Shown here in pieces: positions 34,385-46,900 of a stretch of DNA of 64,000 nucleotides. The DNA is from Juglans regia (Eukaryota > Streptophyta > Magnoliopsida > Fagales > Juglandaceae). Each line of letters starts with the position of its first letter. Within the stretch, counting starts at the first letter, position 1. The DNA lies in NCBI RefSeq assembly GCF_001411555.2, contig NC_049911.1, positions 5,588,209 to 5,652,208 of the forward strand, read 5' to 3'. Below the pieces are notes generated by a model. It was given only the letters and a program-made list of their open reading frames with translations, did no database searches and was not told where the DNA came from. The position numbers and the translations under genes were made by a program.

Positions 34385-37150
34385 GACGACCCAAATTAAC
34401 ATGGATTTGTGTACTAACATTTTGAGTACTAGGCTTAGTGTCTAATTCAAAAAAATCCACTGGTAAATATAAGGTTGTAAATGAACCAATCTATTTGATA
34501 GCCCGCTCGGTACTCTCTCGATCGATTAGATTAGTAGATACCCGCTCAATTAGTAAATGATACATACATGACAAAACTCAACTCGACTAGCTAAGGCTCG
34601 TTAAGGCCTGCTCGTTTATGCCCGAGTCGACTCCTTAGCTTGACTCAATTAAAACTCATTCATATATTGATAAATATATATATATACATACACCTATATA
34701 TATACATATATATATGTACTGGCTAATAATATAAGCATACCATTTTTATAATTAAATATATAATATGTAACCTAATTCCTTATGTCGATATAGTGAATAT
34801 ACTTCATAGCTATATTTTATAATTTGTACAATAATTAGATATATGTGTATGTGGGAACCATATACGAAATAGATATATGATATTATATTATGTGTGTGCA
34901 TTAATAATTTATGCAGGCATATAATATATTATTATTATGAATAAATATCAACTAGTTAAATATTAATTATTTATAAATTATTCAAAAAATATTTATCTAA
35001 TTTATTATTTATTAAATCTTATTCAAAAAATAAAAAATAAACAATTCGAGCTCCTTTTAGGGATGAGTTCGAGCTCAAACTTGAATTGAAAATATAGGTT
35101 ACCGAGTCGAGCTCGACTATTTTGAGTCGAGCCGAGCTCTGCAAGTCAAAGATCGGCTCGGCCAGGCTTGATTACAGTCCTGAGTAAATAGAATGAGTCA
35201 ACCTTGATCAAGACATCCTCAACAATACATCTGGGGATCTTAACAGACCTGTCACCTAACTAAAGTGTCATTTGAGTAAATTTTAGCTCCACTAAGCCTA
35301 ACTGTGAATATATAGAATATGATAGCAAGTTCACACTTACTCCCAAATCTAACAGAGCTCTCTCAATATGATGATTGTCAATCTTACATGAAATTGTAAG
35401 AGATCCAAGGTCTTTGTATTTGACTGGATATTTACTCTAAATGACAAAATTAGCTTGTTCAGTCAAAAATGCCTTTTTTGGAACATTATTCTTCATTTTT
35501 ATCGTAACAAGATCCTTAAGAAATTTCGCATGAGCAGATACTTGCTGAATTGCATCAATGAAGGGTATATTAATTTAGGGTATATTAATTTTACTTGCTT
35601 AAACACCTCTTAAATATCATCAATAAGTGTTTTTTGATAATTTTCCAACCTATGAAGAAATGAGACTCTAGGAACAAATTTCTTAACAGGCTAAGAAGGA
35701 CTAGAATCATGAACTTTGAGGGACATTGTGTTGACATTCTTTTTCTCTGTGGAGTCCAACTCTTTCACTTTTAGTACTTTAGCTTGATTGTCAACTTGTC
35801 TACCAGATCTGAGGGTGGTAATGGATTGAACATGCTTAAGTCCCCAAGTAGAACTGGATAGATTATTGAGGGCATACTATCCTTTTGGATTGGGTATAGG
35901 TTGACTTGGGAATTTTCCTCTCTCGCTCTCACCAACATGGGTTGCTAACTGGCAAACTTGACTCTCTAATTTTGAAATTTCTTGAGTATTCATCTGAGTG
36001 AAATTTTTCACCTCCTGAATGGTGTGGTTAGTGGATTGCATGAATGTCTTAGGAGACTCCTCCAATGATGATTGATGTTGTCGCGATGCTACAAATAAAG
36101 GAGCATAGGAATGAGAAATATGAGGATAAATTGGGTGAGGTAAATGATATTGACTTTGTTGCTGCATCTGTAGTCCACCTAAATTCATGGGAGGTTAATT
36201 CTGCCTCCAGGGAAAATTAGGATGACTTCGCCAATTAGGATTGACAGTCTCTGAAAAAGGACTTGCAAACGGTTTCCCAAAATTATCTATTATATTTGCT
36301 TGCTTAGCATAGCACTTTGAATAAGCCTGTGAGGAAGGACGTATATGTTTGTATCGTATGCATAGGACTAGCACAGAAAGAACATACTTCTTCCTAAACT
36401 TGATTGAAAGAATTCCTGGTTCTACCTAGTGTCAAAGTTTCTACCTTATGAGTGATATTATCTAATCTAACCTTAATATCATGATCCTCACTTAATCATA
36501 TAAACCTCATTTCTTGACTATATGTGATGATCTCTCTCTACAAGTAGAAAAGTCCCATTGCTAGGAGCTTTCTGATAACTTTTCAAGAAACTTATATGCC
36601 TCATTATCCATTAAATTCAAAAATTCACTATTATTCATTGACTCAATCATGTTATAGTTTGTCTATGTTAAAGCATTATAAAAGTATTATACGAATCTCC
36701 ATATCTCAAAATCATGGTGACGATACTTCATAATCAAGTCCTTAAATCTCTCCTAACTCTCATAAAAGTTTTCATTATCTTCTTGATAAAAATTAGCAAC
36801 CTCTCTCCTCAAAGCATTGGTTTTTTATATTGGGAAAACATTTAGAGTGATGTTTTGTGACAAGAATATCCCAATAAGTGGTAGATTTAGAAGGCAAAGA
36901 TTTAAGCCATGTCTTTGCCTTATCCTTCAAAGAAAAAGGAAATAAGTGTAGGCGAACTGACTCATCAATAAAGTTTTGGAATTTAAAAGTAGCACAAATT
37001 TCAATAAAATCATTTACATGCATGTAAGAATAATCTCTTAAAATCATGAAAGGCATGAAGTAGTTGAATTATATATGGTTCCAACTCAAAATGTGCTGCA
37101 GTAGTTTCAGGTACCACTATACATGATGGAGGATTGGTGGTAATGGGTGA
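34385..37150 (-). pseudogene. Relic D gag-protease
   Basis: Minus strand: the gag core at 37056-36793 (SLKDKAKTWLKSLPS), further gag to 36190, a linker at 36188-35877 (QEISKLESQVCQLATHVGE), and protease C-terminal half at 35420-34385 (EDVLIKVDSFY, then LPVDFF and NLGRPF beyond the hAT-like insertion). Stops and frameshifts break it throughout, and pol beyond protease is missing. Confidence 0.75.
34470..35182. mobile_element. hAT-like non-autonomous element in relic D protease
   Basis: The terminal inverted repeats are related to the common CAGGGCTGTAAACGAGCC end: TAAGGTTGTAAATGAACC at the left and, in reverse complement, CAGGACTGTAATCAAGCC at the right. The flanks GGTAAATA (34462-34469) and AGTAAATA (35183-35190) are an 8-bp duplication with one change, as expected for hAT elements. 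Removing it restores the protease frame (EDVLIKVDSFYLPVDFF). The subterminal regions are rich in GAGCTCGA-type words. It encodes nothing. Confidence 0.8.
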
Positions 37151-37370
37151 CAACAACTCCCTAAAAGTTTTTGCATTCTTAAAGTTTTCCCCATTATAGA
37201 CAAGGAATCAGAATCTAGACTAACAAGGCAATGTGTATGATCATGTACCCACGCTTTTCATATACCAGACAAATTTCTTTTTTTAATTTTTTATTTTTTT
37301 ATATAAAAACTAACTACAACTAGTAGAAGAATAAATTAAGTTAATACTTAGTGTGTTTTCCTAACCATGT

Positions 37371-37396
37371 CTCTGACAACAGTGCTAAAAACTTAT
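37371..37396 (-). other. Primer-binding site of relic D
   Basis: The minus strand reads ATAAGTTTTTAGCACTGTTG immediately after the LTR end (TTTCACA). This is laid out like element C, where AGTTTTTAGTGCCGTTGTC follows the LTR. It appears to be a degenerate Asp-tRNA-type site. Confidence 0.6.
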
Positions 37397-38280
37397 TGTG
37401 AAATTTTAATTATACTCGCAATTGCATGAATTGTACCAAAGTATAGTTTAGCAAGAATGAGGTCAAACCCACAAGGACTTATAAAAACGTAGGAAATTAA
37501 TCAAATATAAACCAAATAAATTATAATCTAGTTCAGAAAGATGAGTTGTAAAATAAAATAAGAGATTAAAATTAGAACTAAACAATCAATTAATCAAAAT
37601 GAGAAATAATTAATTTAATAAATCAATCACAATAAAAGAATTAAAATAAATTCTAAAGATGCAAACTAATATAAATAACGAATAAACTATTAATGAAGAA
37701 ATATCTATGGTTTTGAAATCCACCTTATTAATTCATAGTAAAATATCAATGATAATTGATTCGTCCTGAACATCTACATAATAATCTAGAAATCAATCTA
37801 GTTATCATAGAAAATATCATCATTGAAACCTATTTTAAGAAAATATCTAAAGTGTGTCCTTTTTTCGCTCAAAGATATAAAATCAAATCATCACTTGTAT
37901 CTTGAAAAAAAAATCACAAAAGATATAAGATTTTATTTTTAACAAAATTATAAATCAGGCTTTCAATTGATTGATATTATTCTAAATCATGAGAAAAATA
38001 TGATTAAACTCATATCAAGAATTCTATATCTCTAAACTGAAATGACGCAAGAACAATATATCGTTGAACACATAAATAATTGGAGAAAAAAATCAATCTC
38101 ATAAATAATACTTCTGATTTTCAATGAGGTTTCATCCTCAACCCTAGTTGAAAACTTACCTAGACATGTTCACAAAAATAGACTTCAAAATATAAACGTA
38201 AATAAACATCAAAGTAGTATTTTAAAGAAACTAAAAAAAAATAAAAATTATAGTACTCTCAAAATGTAAACATTGCTGTA
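37397..38280 (-). repeat. 5' LTR of relic D (right end approximate)
   Basis: It begins (plus coordinates) TGTGAAATTTTAATTATAC next to the PBS, and no second copy is present in the window. The right limit is set by the start of Copia RNase H sequence near 38285. Confidence 0.55.
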
Positions 38281-38284
38281 AAAT

Positions 38285-39140
38285 TGAAGGTAAAATTATA
38301 CCAACTTCCCTGCTATACTAGAAGGATAATGTGATGCTAGTTAGATTACTAATGCAAATGATAACAAAGGTACGTCTAGTTGGATTTTCACTCTTAGTAG
38401 TGGACTTGTTTCAAGGGCTTCTAAGAAAAATATGTATATTTCACACCCTACAATGGAATTTGAATTTGTAGCATGAGAAATTATAGAATATGCTAGTACA
38501 ATCTGTAGTTTAATGTATGCAATGCATTGCACTAGGACAGATATTTCCTTTGCAATATGCAAACTTTCTAGATATATGAAGCATTGAAAAGCAATTAGTA
38601 GAGACCTTGGGTACCTTAAAAAAACTAGTTTGTTAGGACTATATTATACCAACTTTCATGCTGTACTAGAAAGATATTGTGATGCTAATTGGATTACTAG
38701 TGCAAGTGATAACAAGGCTACGTCTAGTTGGGTTTTCACCCTTAGTAGTGGAGTTGTTTCAAGGACTTCTAAGAAACAAACGTGCATTTCACATCACACA
38801 ATGGAATTTGAATTTGTAGCCTTACGACAATGGACAAATAGGCATAATGACTGAGGAATTTGTTATTTGACAAAAAGTTGTAGCCAAAATCGTTGTTAAC
38901 CATTTATTTGCGTTGTGATAGTGAAGCTACTACGTCTAGGGTTTATAGTAAAGTATATAATAGAAAATTTAGACATATTAGTTTGAGGCAAGAATATTTC
39001 GTGCAAATAGTAAGTGATGGTATTATCACTAGTGTATATGTGCGGTAAAGTAAAAGCATGGCAGATCCTTTCACAAAGGGACTCTCCAGAGATTTGGTAA
39101 CTAATACATTTAGTGGAATGAGTTTTAAATGTATTTTTAA
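38285..39140 (+). pseudogene. Copia RNase H remnant with internal duplication
   Basis: The plus strand encodes the C-terminal part of a Copia polyprotein: SLMYAMHCTRTDISFAICKL near 38510, ERYCDANWITSASDNKATSS at 38670, ADPFTKGLSRDLV at 39060. About 175 bases (38305-38480) are repeated at 38648-38826, so part of RNase H occurs twice in direct order. Several stops are present. The rest of the element is missing on the left. The following sequence to 39392 and beyond 40237 may be LTR. Confidence 0.75.
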
Positions 39141-39404
39141 AAATTCACTTGTAATAGGAACTCAACCTTACACTATTAATAAATAGTCTAAACTTTAGAG
39201 GGTAATAACAAGTTACAATTCAATGGCTGAAATAGCACCAAAATTTAATTTAAAATCGAGAATCCAGGATGGTCAATGCTGACTGTTACACTAAATGAAT
39301 AATGAGTATTATGCTCTTAGTGAAATTCAATAGTTGTATAAGTGTATGAAGTAACAGAGATACAAAAAGAACTTTACCTATATGAATATAAGAGATGGGG
39401 ACAA

Positions 39405-40224
39405 TCTTTTTTTTAATGAAAATAGATTTCATTTCATTCAATGAAACTGAAGTTAAAGCTGTGACTAGTTAATACAGGGAAAAAATTCAAATTACAAGCC
39501 AAACTACTCACATGTTTGGGACTCGCCTGCCCACAAATTTCTTTATGCCAGACATTGTTTTAACTTCTATAAACTCTCTCCTAACAAACCTTTCAGTTTG
39601 TCAGAGAGAAAATCGTTATAGAACTAAACAACCCATCTTCCAAAGGAAAAAAGGTACAATCATACTTTGTCCTCCCAATGAGGAGGGGTACTAGAACCGG
39701 CCATCCTCCAAATGAGGAGTGTGACTCTTCTACTATGGACACCAAGTCCAAATAACCTTTTTTTTTATTATTTTTTACCTAAAACAAAACAACAGAACTA
39801 AAAAGACATAGAAAATACTGAAAGACAAAGCTACAAACAAATAGACAAACTCAAACTGAACAAAACACTGGGCAAGGAGTATGCTTGACGATCGATCTTG
39901 AAAGTCCTGGAGTCGCTTCTTGCGGTGGCGCATGAGAGAAACATGCTCCCATTCAACTCGCGCGTGTGTGCTACGCGCCGGTCGGTTTGGCGCCGCGTTA
40001 AGTAGTTTGGAAGATCGGCAGCTGAGGACCACCATGGTGGGGCGCGTTTAGGTTTTTGTTCCACAGATAAGTGTTTCTCCCTTATTTGACCTAAAAAAAC
40101 ACGAAACAAAACCAAAAAAAACACAAAACAAAACCAAAAAAACACATAAATGAGATTTCGGGCAGGAAGGGAGGGAGGGGGAGAGGATTCAAAGCTCTCA
40201 CCTCCCTCTATCTAGTTTTGGCTT
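39405..40224 (-). mobile_element. Poly(A) retroposon with 12-bp target duplication
   Basis: AGATGGGGACAA occurs at 39393-39404 and again at 40225-40236, flanking an 820-bp insert. On the minus strand the insert ends in an A tract (39407-39414 reads as T on plus), so it was inserted by target-primed reverse transcription. Inside are TTTTGG/TTTCGTG-type repeats near 40090-40140 and two imperfect copies of TCCTCAATGAGGAGG-like sequence near 39670-39720. No LINE protein is encoded; a minus-strand frame at 40035-39775 has no known relatives that I recognise. It could be an internally deleted LINE or a processed RNA copy. Confidence 0.8.
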
Positions 40225-40236
40225 AGATGGGGACAA

Positions 40237-41264
40237 CTTATAGTAAAAGTTTAAGGTTTATGTTTGTCAATGTTCATGAATACCAAGATGGAGTACACAG
40301 ATTAGTCCAAACTAATTGGTGAGATATCTCGCTAAAATTTGTAGGAATCATGTGTGTGATATTTCCGTTCTTAACGTATAAAGTCTGGATTTAAGTCTGG
40401 ATCACTATTGACTTTGTTAAGAATTTGAGATACTTGCACTAATAGAAGATTCAAACTAGTCAAAAGATTACATTTTTGTATGCTTGAGGATATCAGTATT
40501 TGATTGAAAATTTAATATCGCAACTTAAGTAAGGGATTGTAATATTCATTATAATTTGTGATATTAAATATATGAATTTTGGAAATATTTATAAAATAAT
40601 TATATATTATATTTATTATTAATATTATTTTAAGAATCTACTTGAAAGCTATGAATTATTTTGGAAAGAGGTGACTTTATAAAAAGTTTAGTTATGGGTT
40701 ATGGTTATAATAAATTGGGGCTATATATATAACATAAGCCATCCATCGGCTTAGTGGAAGTGAAGTGGACCCAAAGGGCAAGGGTTTCATATCACACCCA
40801 AGTCAATAAATGGGTTTTAATGATTTAATGAAAGGATGGATATCCCTATCCCTCTACATGGGGCTGAGCGTGCGGCCTAGCAGCCCAAGGTGCAAGGACC
40901 CAAGCGCAGGCAACGAAAGGGAAAATTTTAAAATCCTCAAGCGCATCTACTGGGTCCAACGTATGCGTTGTTTGGGATCAGGTATAATTACCTATTCGGA
41001 ACATATGCTAGTGAAATGAAAAGTTCTAACTTTTCGTTCATTCTTTAGCCATCTTTAAATAAATTTATTGACCAATAAATTGAACAATTGAATAAGGCAA
41101 TTTCAAAATTCTTCATCTTCCAAAAGTTTATATTTCTTATAAACTTATTATTAGAATCTGTTTATTCTTTAGATAATAGATTTCTAATCAATCTGTTTAT
41201 TCTTTAGATAATAGATTTCTAATGTTTTGATTGATAGTAAAATCTAAAAATATTCGGGATATAC
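40237..41264. other. Intergenic DNA, possibly Copia LTR remains
   Basis: The part next to the retroposon may continue the LTR of the Copia remnant, but no second copy is available to confirm this. I see no gene in the remainder. Confidence 0.4.
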
Positions 41265-41570
41265 TAATCTCTTCATTTGGATTGTAAAAGAGTCTTATCT
41301 TATCTCATTTTATCATCTAAATATTATAAATACAAATATTTTTTAAATTTAAATTTTTAATAATTTTATTTAATTATTACTTAATCATTACAATTTTCTC
41401 AAATTTTTAAAGAAAACATAAAAAATAATTCAATTTTTTTAAATTTTAAAATAAAAATTATATTATAACAATATGTTAATTTTATAATATTTTTATTTTT
41501 TTTTCTTTTCTTTTTTAAAATCACATAAAATATCATAACTGAAATCATTTGATCATAATTAATCAAAATT
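41265..41570. mobile_element. Decayed Tourist-like MITE copy
   Basis: CTTCATTTGGATTG, TTATCTTATCTCATTTTATC and AATCATTACAATTTT followed by AT-rich DNA match the arrangement of the MITE at 41984-42183 in a longer, eroded form. Its ends and target duplication are unclear. Confidence 0.4.
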
Positions 41571-41983
41571 GAGTGACAATGATGAAATATCTTCTATTAT
41601 CCTGTTATAAAATCACAGTAGTAACGATGTTGACATTTATTACGTGGACTTTGTGGTGGTTATATGTGCCAGATAAGCACGAGTTATTCTCATTGCCAGA
41701 TAGATGTAAATAGACGCACATGGTGGTTTAGTTAACGAGCTTTTGCTATTTATAAGCTGTATACGTTAGACACACTTTCTTTTATTTTTTTATTTTTAAA
41801 ATTTATTTAATTTTATTATTCTTAAAATAATTTAATTCTTTTACTTATTATCTATATATCATATATTTAATAAAAAGAAAAAAAATTAAAATAATAATAA
41901 AAAAAATGGTATATAATATAGTTAATGGGATGGTGTGATGTGTCAACACCAACACTGCTACTTCAAGGACCCACGCACCTTTA

Positions 41984-42183
41984 GGCTTCGTTTGGAATCA
42001 TAACTTCTCTCAACTCATCTCAACTTATCATTACAACTTTTTCAAATTTTAACACAAAATATAATAAACAATTCAACTTTTTCAAATTCTAAAATAATAA
42101 TAATAATAAAAAATAATATTCTAACAATATTTTATTATCTCAACTCAACTCAACTCAACTCACTTCAACATCCAAACGCAACC
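41984..42183. mobile_element. Tourist-like (PIF/Harbinger) MITE
   Basis: A 200-bp element with ends GGCTTCGTTTGG and (reverse complement) GGTTGCGTTTGG, flanked by TTA on both sides (41981-41983 and 42184-42186). Tandem CAACT units lie at both sides (CTCAACTCATCTCAACT; ACTCAACTCAACTCAACT). It is the best preserved of the family copies in this window. Confidence 0.85.
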
Positions 42184-42303
42184 TTAATGCACAAGATAAA
42201 CCCATCTTGAGGCTGAAGCAGGGGATCATTTCCTTAATGCTATATAATTGCATTTAGATTTAGTGGCTGCTGAAGATGATGATGTATGTATCTGATGTTA
42301 TTA

Positions 42304-42923
42304 GAACATTCTCATTAGATTATACAAATGTAAATAAAGTGAGAAATTTGGGTAATAGAGTATAAAACTATTCTCGTAAACACTCTCTCTCTCTTTACAC
42401 TTTGATTGCCTTGGAAACAAAGTAATTAGTGTAAAAATAATTTTTGAGTTTTCAGAAATATTTATGTTATTTTAGGAAATGATTTTCTAAAGCCAATTTT
42501 TTAAAACCACTACAATGTTCATCTCTATCTTCTTTTTCTCCGATTTCCTTTCAAAAGGGTACCTCCACCATGCATCTTTTACTTATTAATTAGGATTTTT
42601 ACCATTTGTATCTACTAATTATATGTTAATTATAATTATGATTTTTACAATTTGTCTCTATCTTCTTTTGTTAGTATTTTTACCATTTGTATCTACCAAT
42701 CATATGTTAATTATAATTGATTATTAATTAACATATAATTGGCAGAATTATAAAATATTTTAAAAAATAAATTAGAAAAAAATATTATTATTTTATTATT
42801 ATTTTGACTGATAGATAGATAATCCAATGTGAGAATATGTTTTGCATAGAATAGCCAAATGTAAAATCATGGGATATTATACAAATTATGATTTTGCATT
42901 TGCATAATCCATCGAGGATGCTC
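42304..42923. mobile_element. 620-bp MITE flanked by TA
   Basis: The ends GAACATTCTCATTAGATTAT and (reverse complement) GAGCATCCTCGATGGATTAT are inverted repeats of about 30 bases. TA flanks both sides (42302-42303 and 42924-42925), or TTA and TAA counted as three bases. The interior repeats ACATATAATTRGTAGA-like words. No protein is encoded. The superfamily (Tc1/mariner or PIF) cannot be settled from this copy. Confidence 0.65.
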
Positions 42924-42925
42924 TA

Positions 42926-43911
42926 ATGAAACTCCAATTGTATCATTGATTAGTTATTTTGAATTATAGATAATGTGGTACTTTAGACTTTATATTGGGA
43001 CATTACAAATTATATCAAAGACTATCTCAATTAGAAATGTGAGACTTGAGCCGTGCCACCTACGAAACACAAGCCCGACGAGAACTGCAATAATTTAAGG
43101 AGGAGTATACCCCATATGATGTGTAAGGGTAAGTTGTGTGAGATCTCACATTGTTTGAGAATGAGAAGTTTTAATATCCAATGAGTCTCCAATTGTAACA
43201 TTGACTAATCCTTTTGAAGTATGGGTAATGTGGTTTGAATTAGAGTGTTACATGAACACATTTGAGAGTTCATCAACGAATGGAGACTTATGTATGATCA
43301 TTTTTATAATGATTTACGTTGCTCCCCTTTTATGACTTGTATATTTACATTTTCCTTGAGAAGTTCTTTTCAACAGGTTATTACTAGCGATAAAAATAGT
43401 TTGGGTACTTCTTTTCCAACCTTCTGGGATCATAAGATCGAATATCAATATAACTTCAATGAAGAAACTAATAGGCCAGGTCACTCAAATTGCTGTAAAT
43501 ATATATAGTGAGGCACAAAATGGACGTTATTTACGTCCAAAAATAATCGCCTCAAATCTATGCTCTCCATGTGTACCGTACTAGCCTCAGAAAATTCCGG
43601 CAATTTACTTGCGAAGGGAAAGACAGCAGTTTTCGGCGATTTAAATTTTTCTGGACTCAAAAAATATGTCTAATTGCGGCAATCACCTTTTGCTGGAAAC
43701 TTCAATGAAAGCCAGTTGTCTATAGCATAAGACAACTTTCAGCATAAAATTATAATAAGAATTACCATACCGATGAAACAGGGGAAGTGAGTTCCTTCAT
43801 TCGTAATATTAGAGCACAACCTCCAATATTGTCTTCAATGATTCATGTACACAACTAGCCATATATCATCACTACCTTTAAAGATGTCCATTTAAACGGG
43901 CAGATATCAAT
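42926..43911. other. Intergenic DNA with a short direct repeat
   Basis: About 60 bases at 42945-43005 are repeated in diverged form at 43190-43252 (ATTGAYTARTYMTTTTGAA core), separated by about 185 bases. Words such as GAGATCTCACATTG are common in plant repeats. The 3' untranslated region of the receptor-like protein probably lies just left of 43912. Confidence 0.45.
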
Positions 43912-46900
43912 CTAATGTCGACATAGTCGATTTGACAACCTTTTTAGGGGTAACAAAACTGTAAAATAACTCCAGTAGATGAGATCCTCAGTCAAATTGA
44001 AGCACCTCTGCCTCCAATAAGGATTAATATAAAGGATACCAACTACCATTGAAAAGAAAACAATGTAAGATACTGAGAAGCTTGCAAAAAAGACTAGAGG
44101 ATCTACCTCATACCATTTCCTCTCACTTGCTTTTGGATTTGACTTTTCTGCTATGGTGCTACAACCATTCTCCAGTGGTGGTCCGCAAAGAAATGGATTT
44201 CCTTCATAGCTACTCTTCTCAAAAGTCCCAAATTGATTTTTCATATCGGGAACTTTACCAGATAAATTATTGTATGCAACATTGAATATTCCCATAAAAT
44301 TCAAATCAATCAATGTCGAGGGAATTTCTCCACTCAAACTATTGTGAGAAAGGTCCAAGCTTTCTATCGAAGCCAAACTCGAAAATTCCTCTGGAATCAA
44401 ACCTGTCAGTTGATTGTAAGACAAGTTTAGTGAATGAATTGAAGATAAGTGTCCTAGTTCCATTGGGATTCCACCTGTTAGTTTGTTGCATGACAAATCT
44501 AATCCAGACATGTAATCAAGGATGCCACCCTTGTAGGAGCTAGACCTGTACTTCGTTACAATCTGAACCTCAACTTGATTATCATATGCTATATCTATAT
44601 CGGCATTCGGAACATATTTCTCTAGAAGACTTTCATATGTTGGAGTTTCTCCCATGTACCACATCGTAAAAGTAGCATAAGTTTGTGAAAAGGCAAGATC
44701 TACTGCATTTATCTTCCCAAAGGTAGTATTTTGAAAACAATGCGGTATTGTCCCAGAAAAGGAGTTCCTTGAAAGATCCAATATGCCTATTTTCTTTAGC
44801 AAACATATTTGGTTTGGAATCATACCACTAAAATTGTTGCCTCTCAACAAAAGTATTCTTAAGTTAGAAAGTGTACTGATCTCAACAGGAAGGGTGCCGG
44901 AAAGGTTGTTTTCTCTAACGTCCAGTGTCACAATAGATGAGGAGTTGAAAAGAGCTTTTGGTATAGATCCTGTAAGCTTGTTCCCTTGCAAAAGCAGATT
45001 AGACTGTTCATCCAAGCAAGAAGGTAAAGGTCCCGAAAGTGAGTTATGAGAAAGATCTATTAACCATGTTGAACCTAATCCACATGGAATGTGACCCTCA
45101 AAAGAATTATTACTCATGACAAGAGCTCCCCCAAACATTATTAATTTTCCTATCCACGTGGGAATTGTACCTGACATGTTGTTGTTCCCAATATCAAACA
45201 GATTCATGGCACTGAGAGTTGATAATACACTAGATAGCGTACCTGTGAACTGATTGCTGTTCAATTGAAGCGTAATTAAGGCTGACAACTTGAAATGCTT
45301 CGAGAAGATTTCACCCTGAAAGCTATTATTTTGTAAACTCAAAATATTCAATGAGGTACATTTGGAAACCAATTCCTTTGGTACCTTCCCCGAGAATCTA
45401 TTAAAGGACAAATCCAATACTTTCAAATAACTCATGTCACCAATTGAGGATGGAAGATCACCTTCAAAACGATTTCGGGAAATATTTAGAGCTTTTAAAT
45501 ATGGCATTATCTTTCCAATATTTTCTTGAAGTCGCCCATCTAAGTGATTTCCTGATACATCCATCCAAGAAACATTAATATGGTGCTCTGGTTGTAAATA
45601 AAATCGACCCTCAAAAGAATTATTTCTAAGATTTAGCAGTCGTAGCCTTGCATTGTTTTCTAGCAACCAAAAGGGGAAGCTTCCTTTCAACTTATTGTGA
45701 GAGAAATCAACTACTTCCAATCTGTGCTGATGAAAGAGAAACTTCGGAATATTGCCGGTTAGCTTGTTCATATTACAATTCCGCAATACTAGGGCCGTTA
45801 ACTGAAATAATGGGGTCCAACCGACTGGATTTTCAGTTTCAATCTCAAGTTTGTTGTTGTCACTCATAAATCGAACCACCTCAAGCTTGGAATGATTAGC
45901 GAATAAGCTGAATGAGAACAGACCCTCCAAAAGATTATGACTGAGATCAATATACTCAATAGTTGTGGGACTCAAGCTAGCCACCAGAGATGAAGACAAG
46001 TTTCCAATGAAACGGTTATGAGATATATCAAACAATCTTAGTGATGACATATTGTTTATGCATCGAGGAAGGATCCCTTCAAAGTCATTGCCAGAAATAT
46101 CAAACTCTTCAAGTTTCTTCAATCTGCACAAATCTATCATAAGAAATAAAATTAGGAGGCACAAATTGGCCAATTCCCTCACTTTATTATTTTTTTTAAC
46201 AAATCAATTGGTATGTATGTGTATTTATATCTATAGTAAAAAAAATTGAATGGTTAATTGTTACGTTTTCCAATGGAAACCAATGAAAATAGCTAAATCA
46301 TGCAACCATTAGCGCCTATCTTTAACTTGTTCTCACATTCAATCCTAATGAATTAATTGAAGGTGGGTGATTAATTTGTTTTTCATACTCACCTTGAGTT
46401 GGGAAATCTCCATTGAAATCATTGTCAGATAACGATATAGCCTTCGCCGAAGATAGTGCCCCAATATATGAAGAAATACTCCCAGTGAAGCGATTTCCAT
46501 GCATATCTAAAATCTCCAACCTACTTAAATTTGCCAAATCTACCGAGGGATTTGAAGACAGAAAGTATGAGAAAAAATATAATTTAGAAAGGTAAAAAAG
46601 ATTGATATTAAAGAGAAATTCTACAAATTCCCTCTCATTAACTTGCATAATTTATCTTAGCCTTAATTGGATATTAATGGATCAGTTATTACCTTGGATT
46701 GGTAATCTTCCAGTAAGTTGGTTATCTCGCAAGATCAAGACCTCCAAGTTGCTTAGATTAGCCATTTCTATATCACAAAATGAATGAACACATTTGTTAG
46801 TTTGAAATTATTGTAGCGAGAGATCCATATATATAGAAAGAGGCCCTTCGATTTCTTCATGATATATATTCTTCACCAAAAAAAAAAAAATGCTATTTCT

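Larger units (their letters stand above)
34385..38280 (-). mobile_element. Ty3/Gypsy relic D, gag-protease with 5' LTR
   Basis: A minus-strand element related to Athila/Tat. It comprises a 5' LTR (37397 to about 38280), a PBS (37396-37371), gag and protease, ending at 34385 just after a GRPF motif and before any reverse transcriptase. A hAT-like element (34470-35182) interrupts the protease, and the frame resumes on its other side. No 3' LTR is seen, so it is truncated. Confidence 0.75.
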
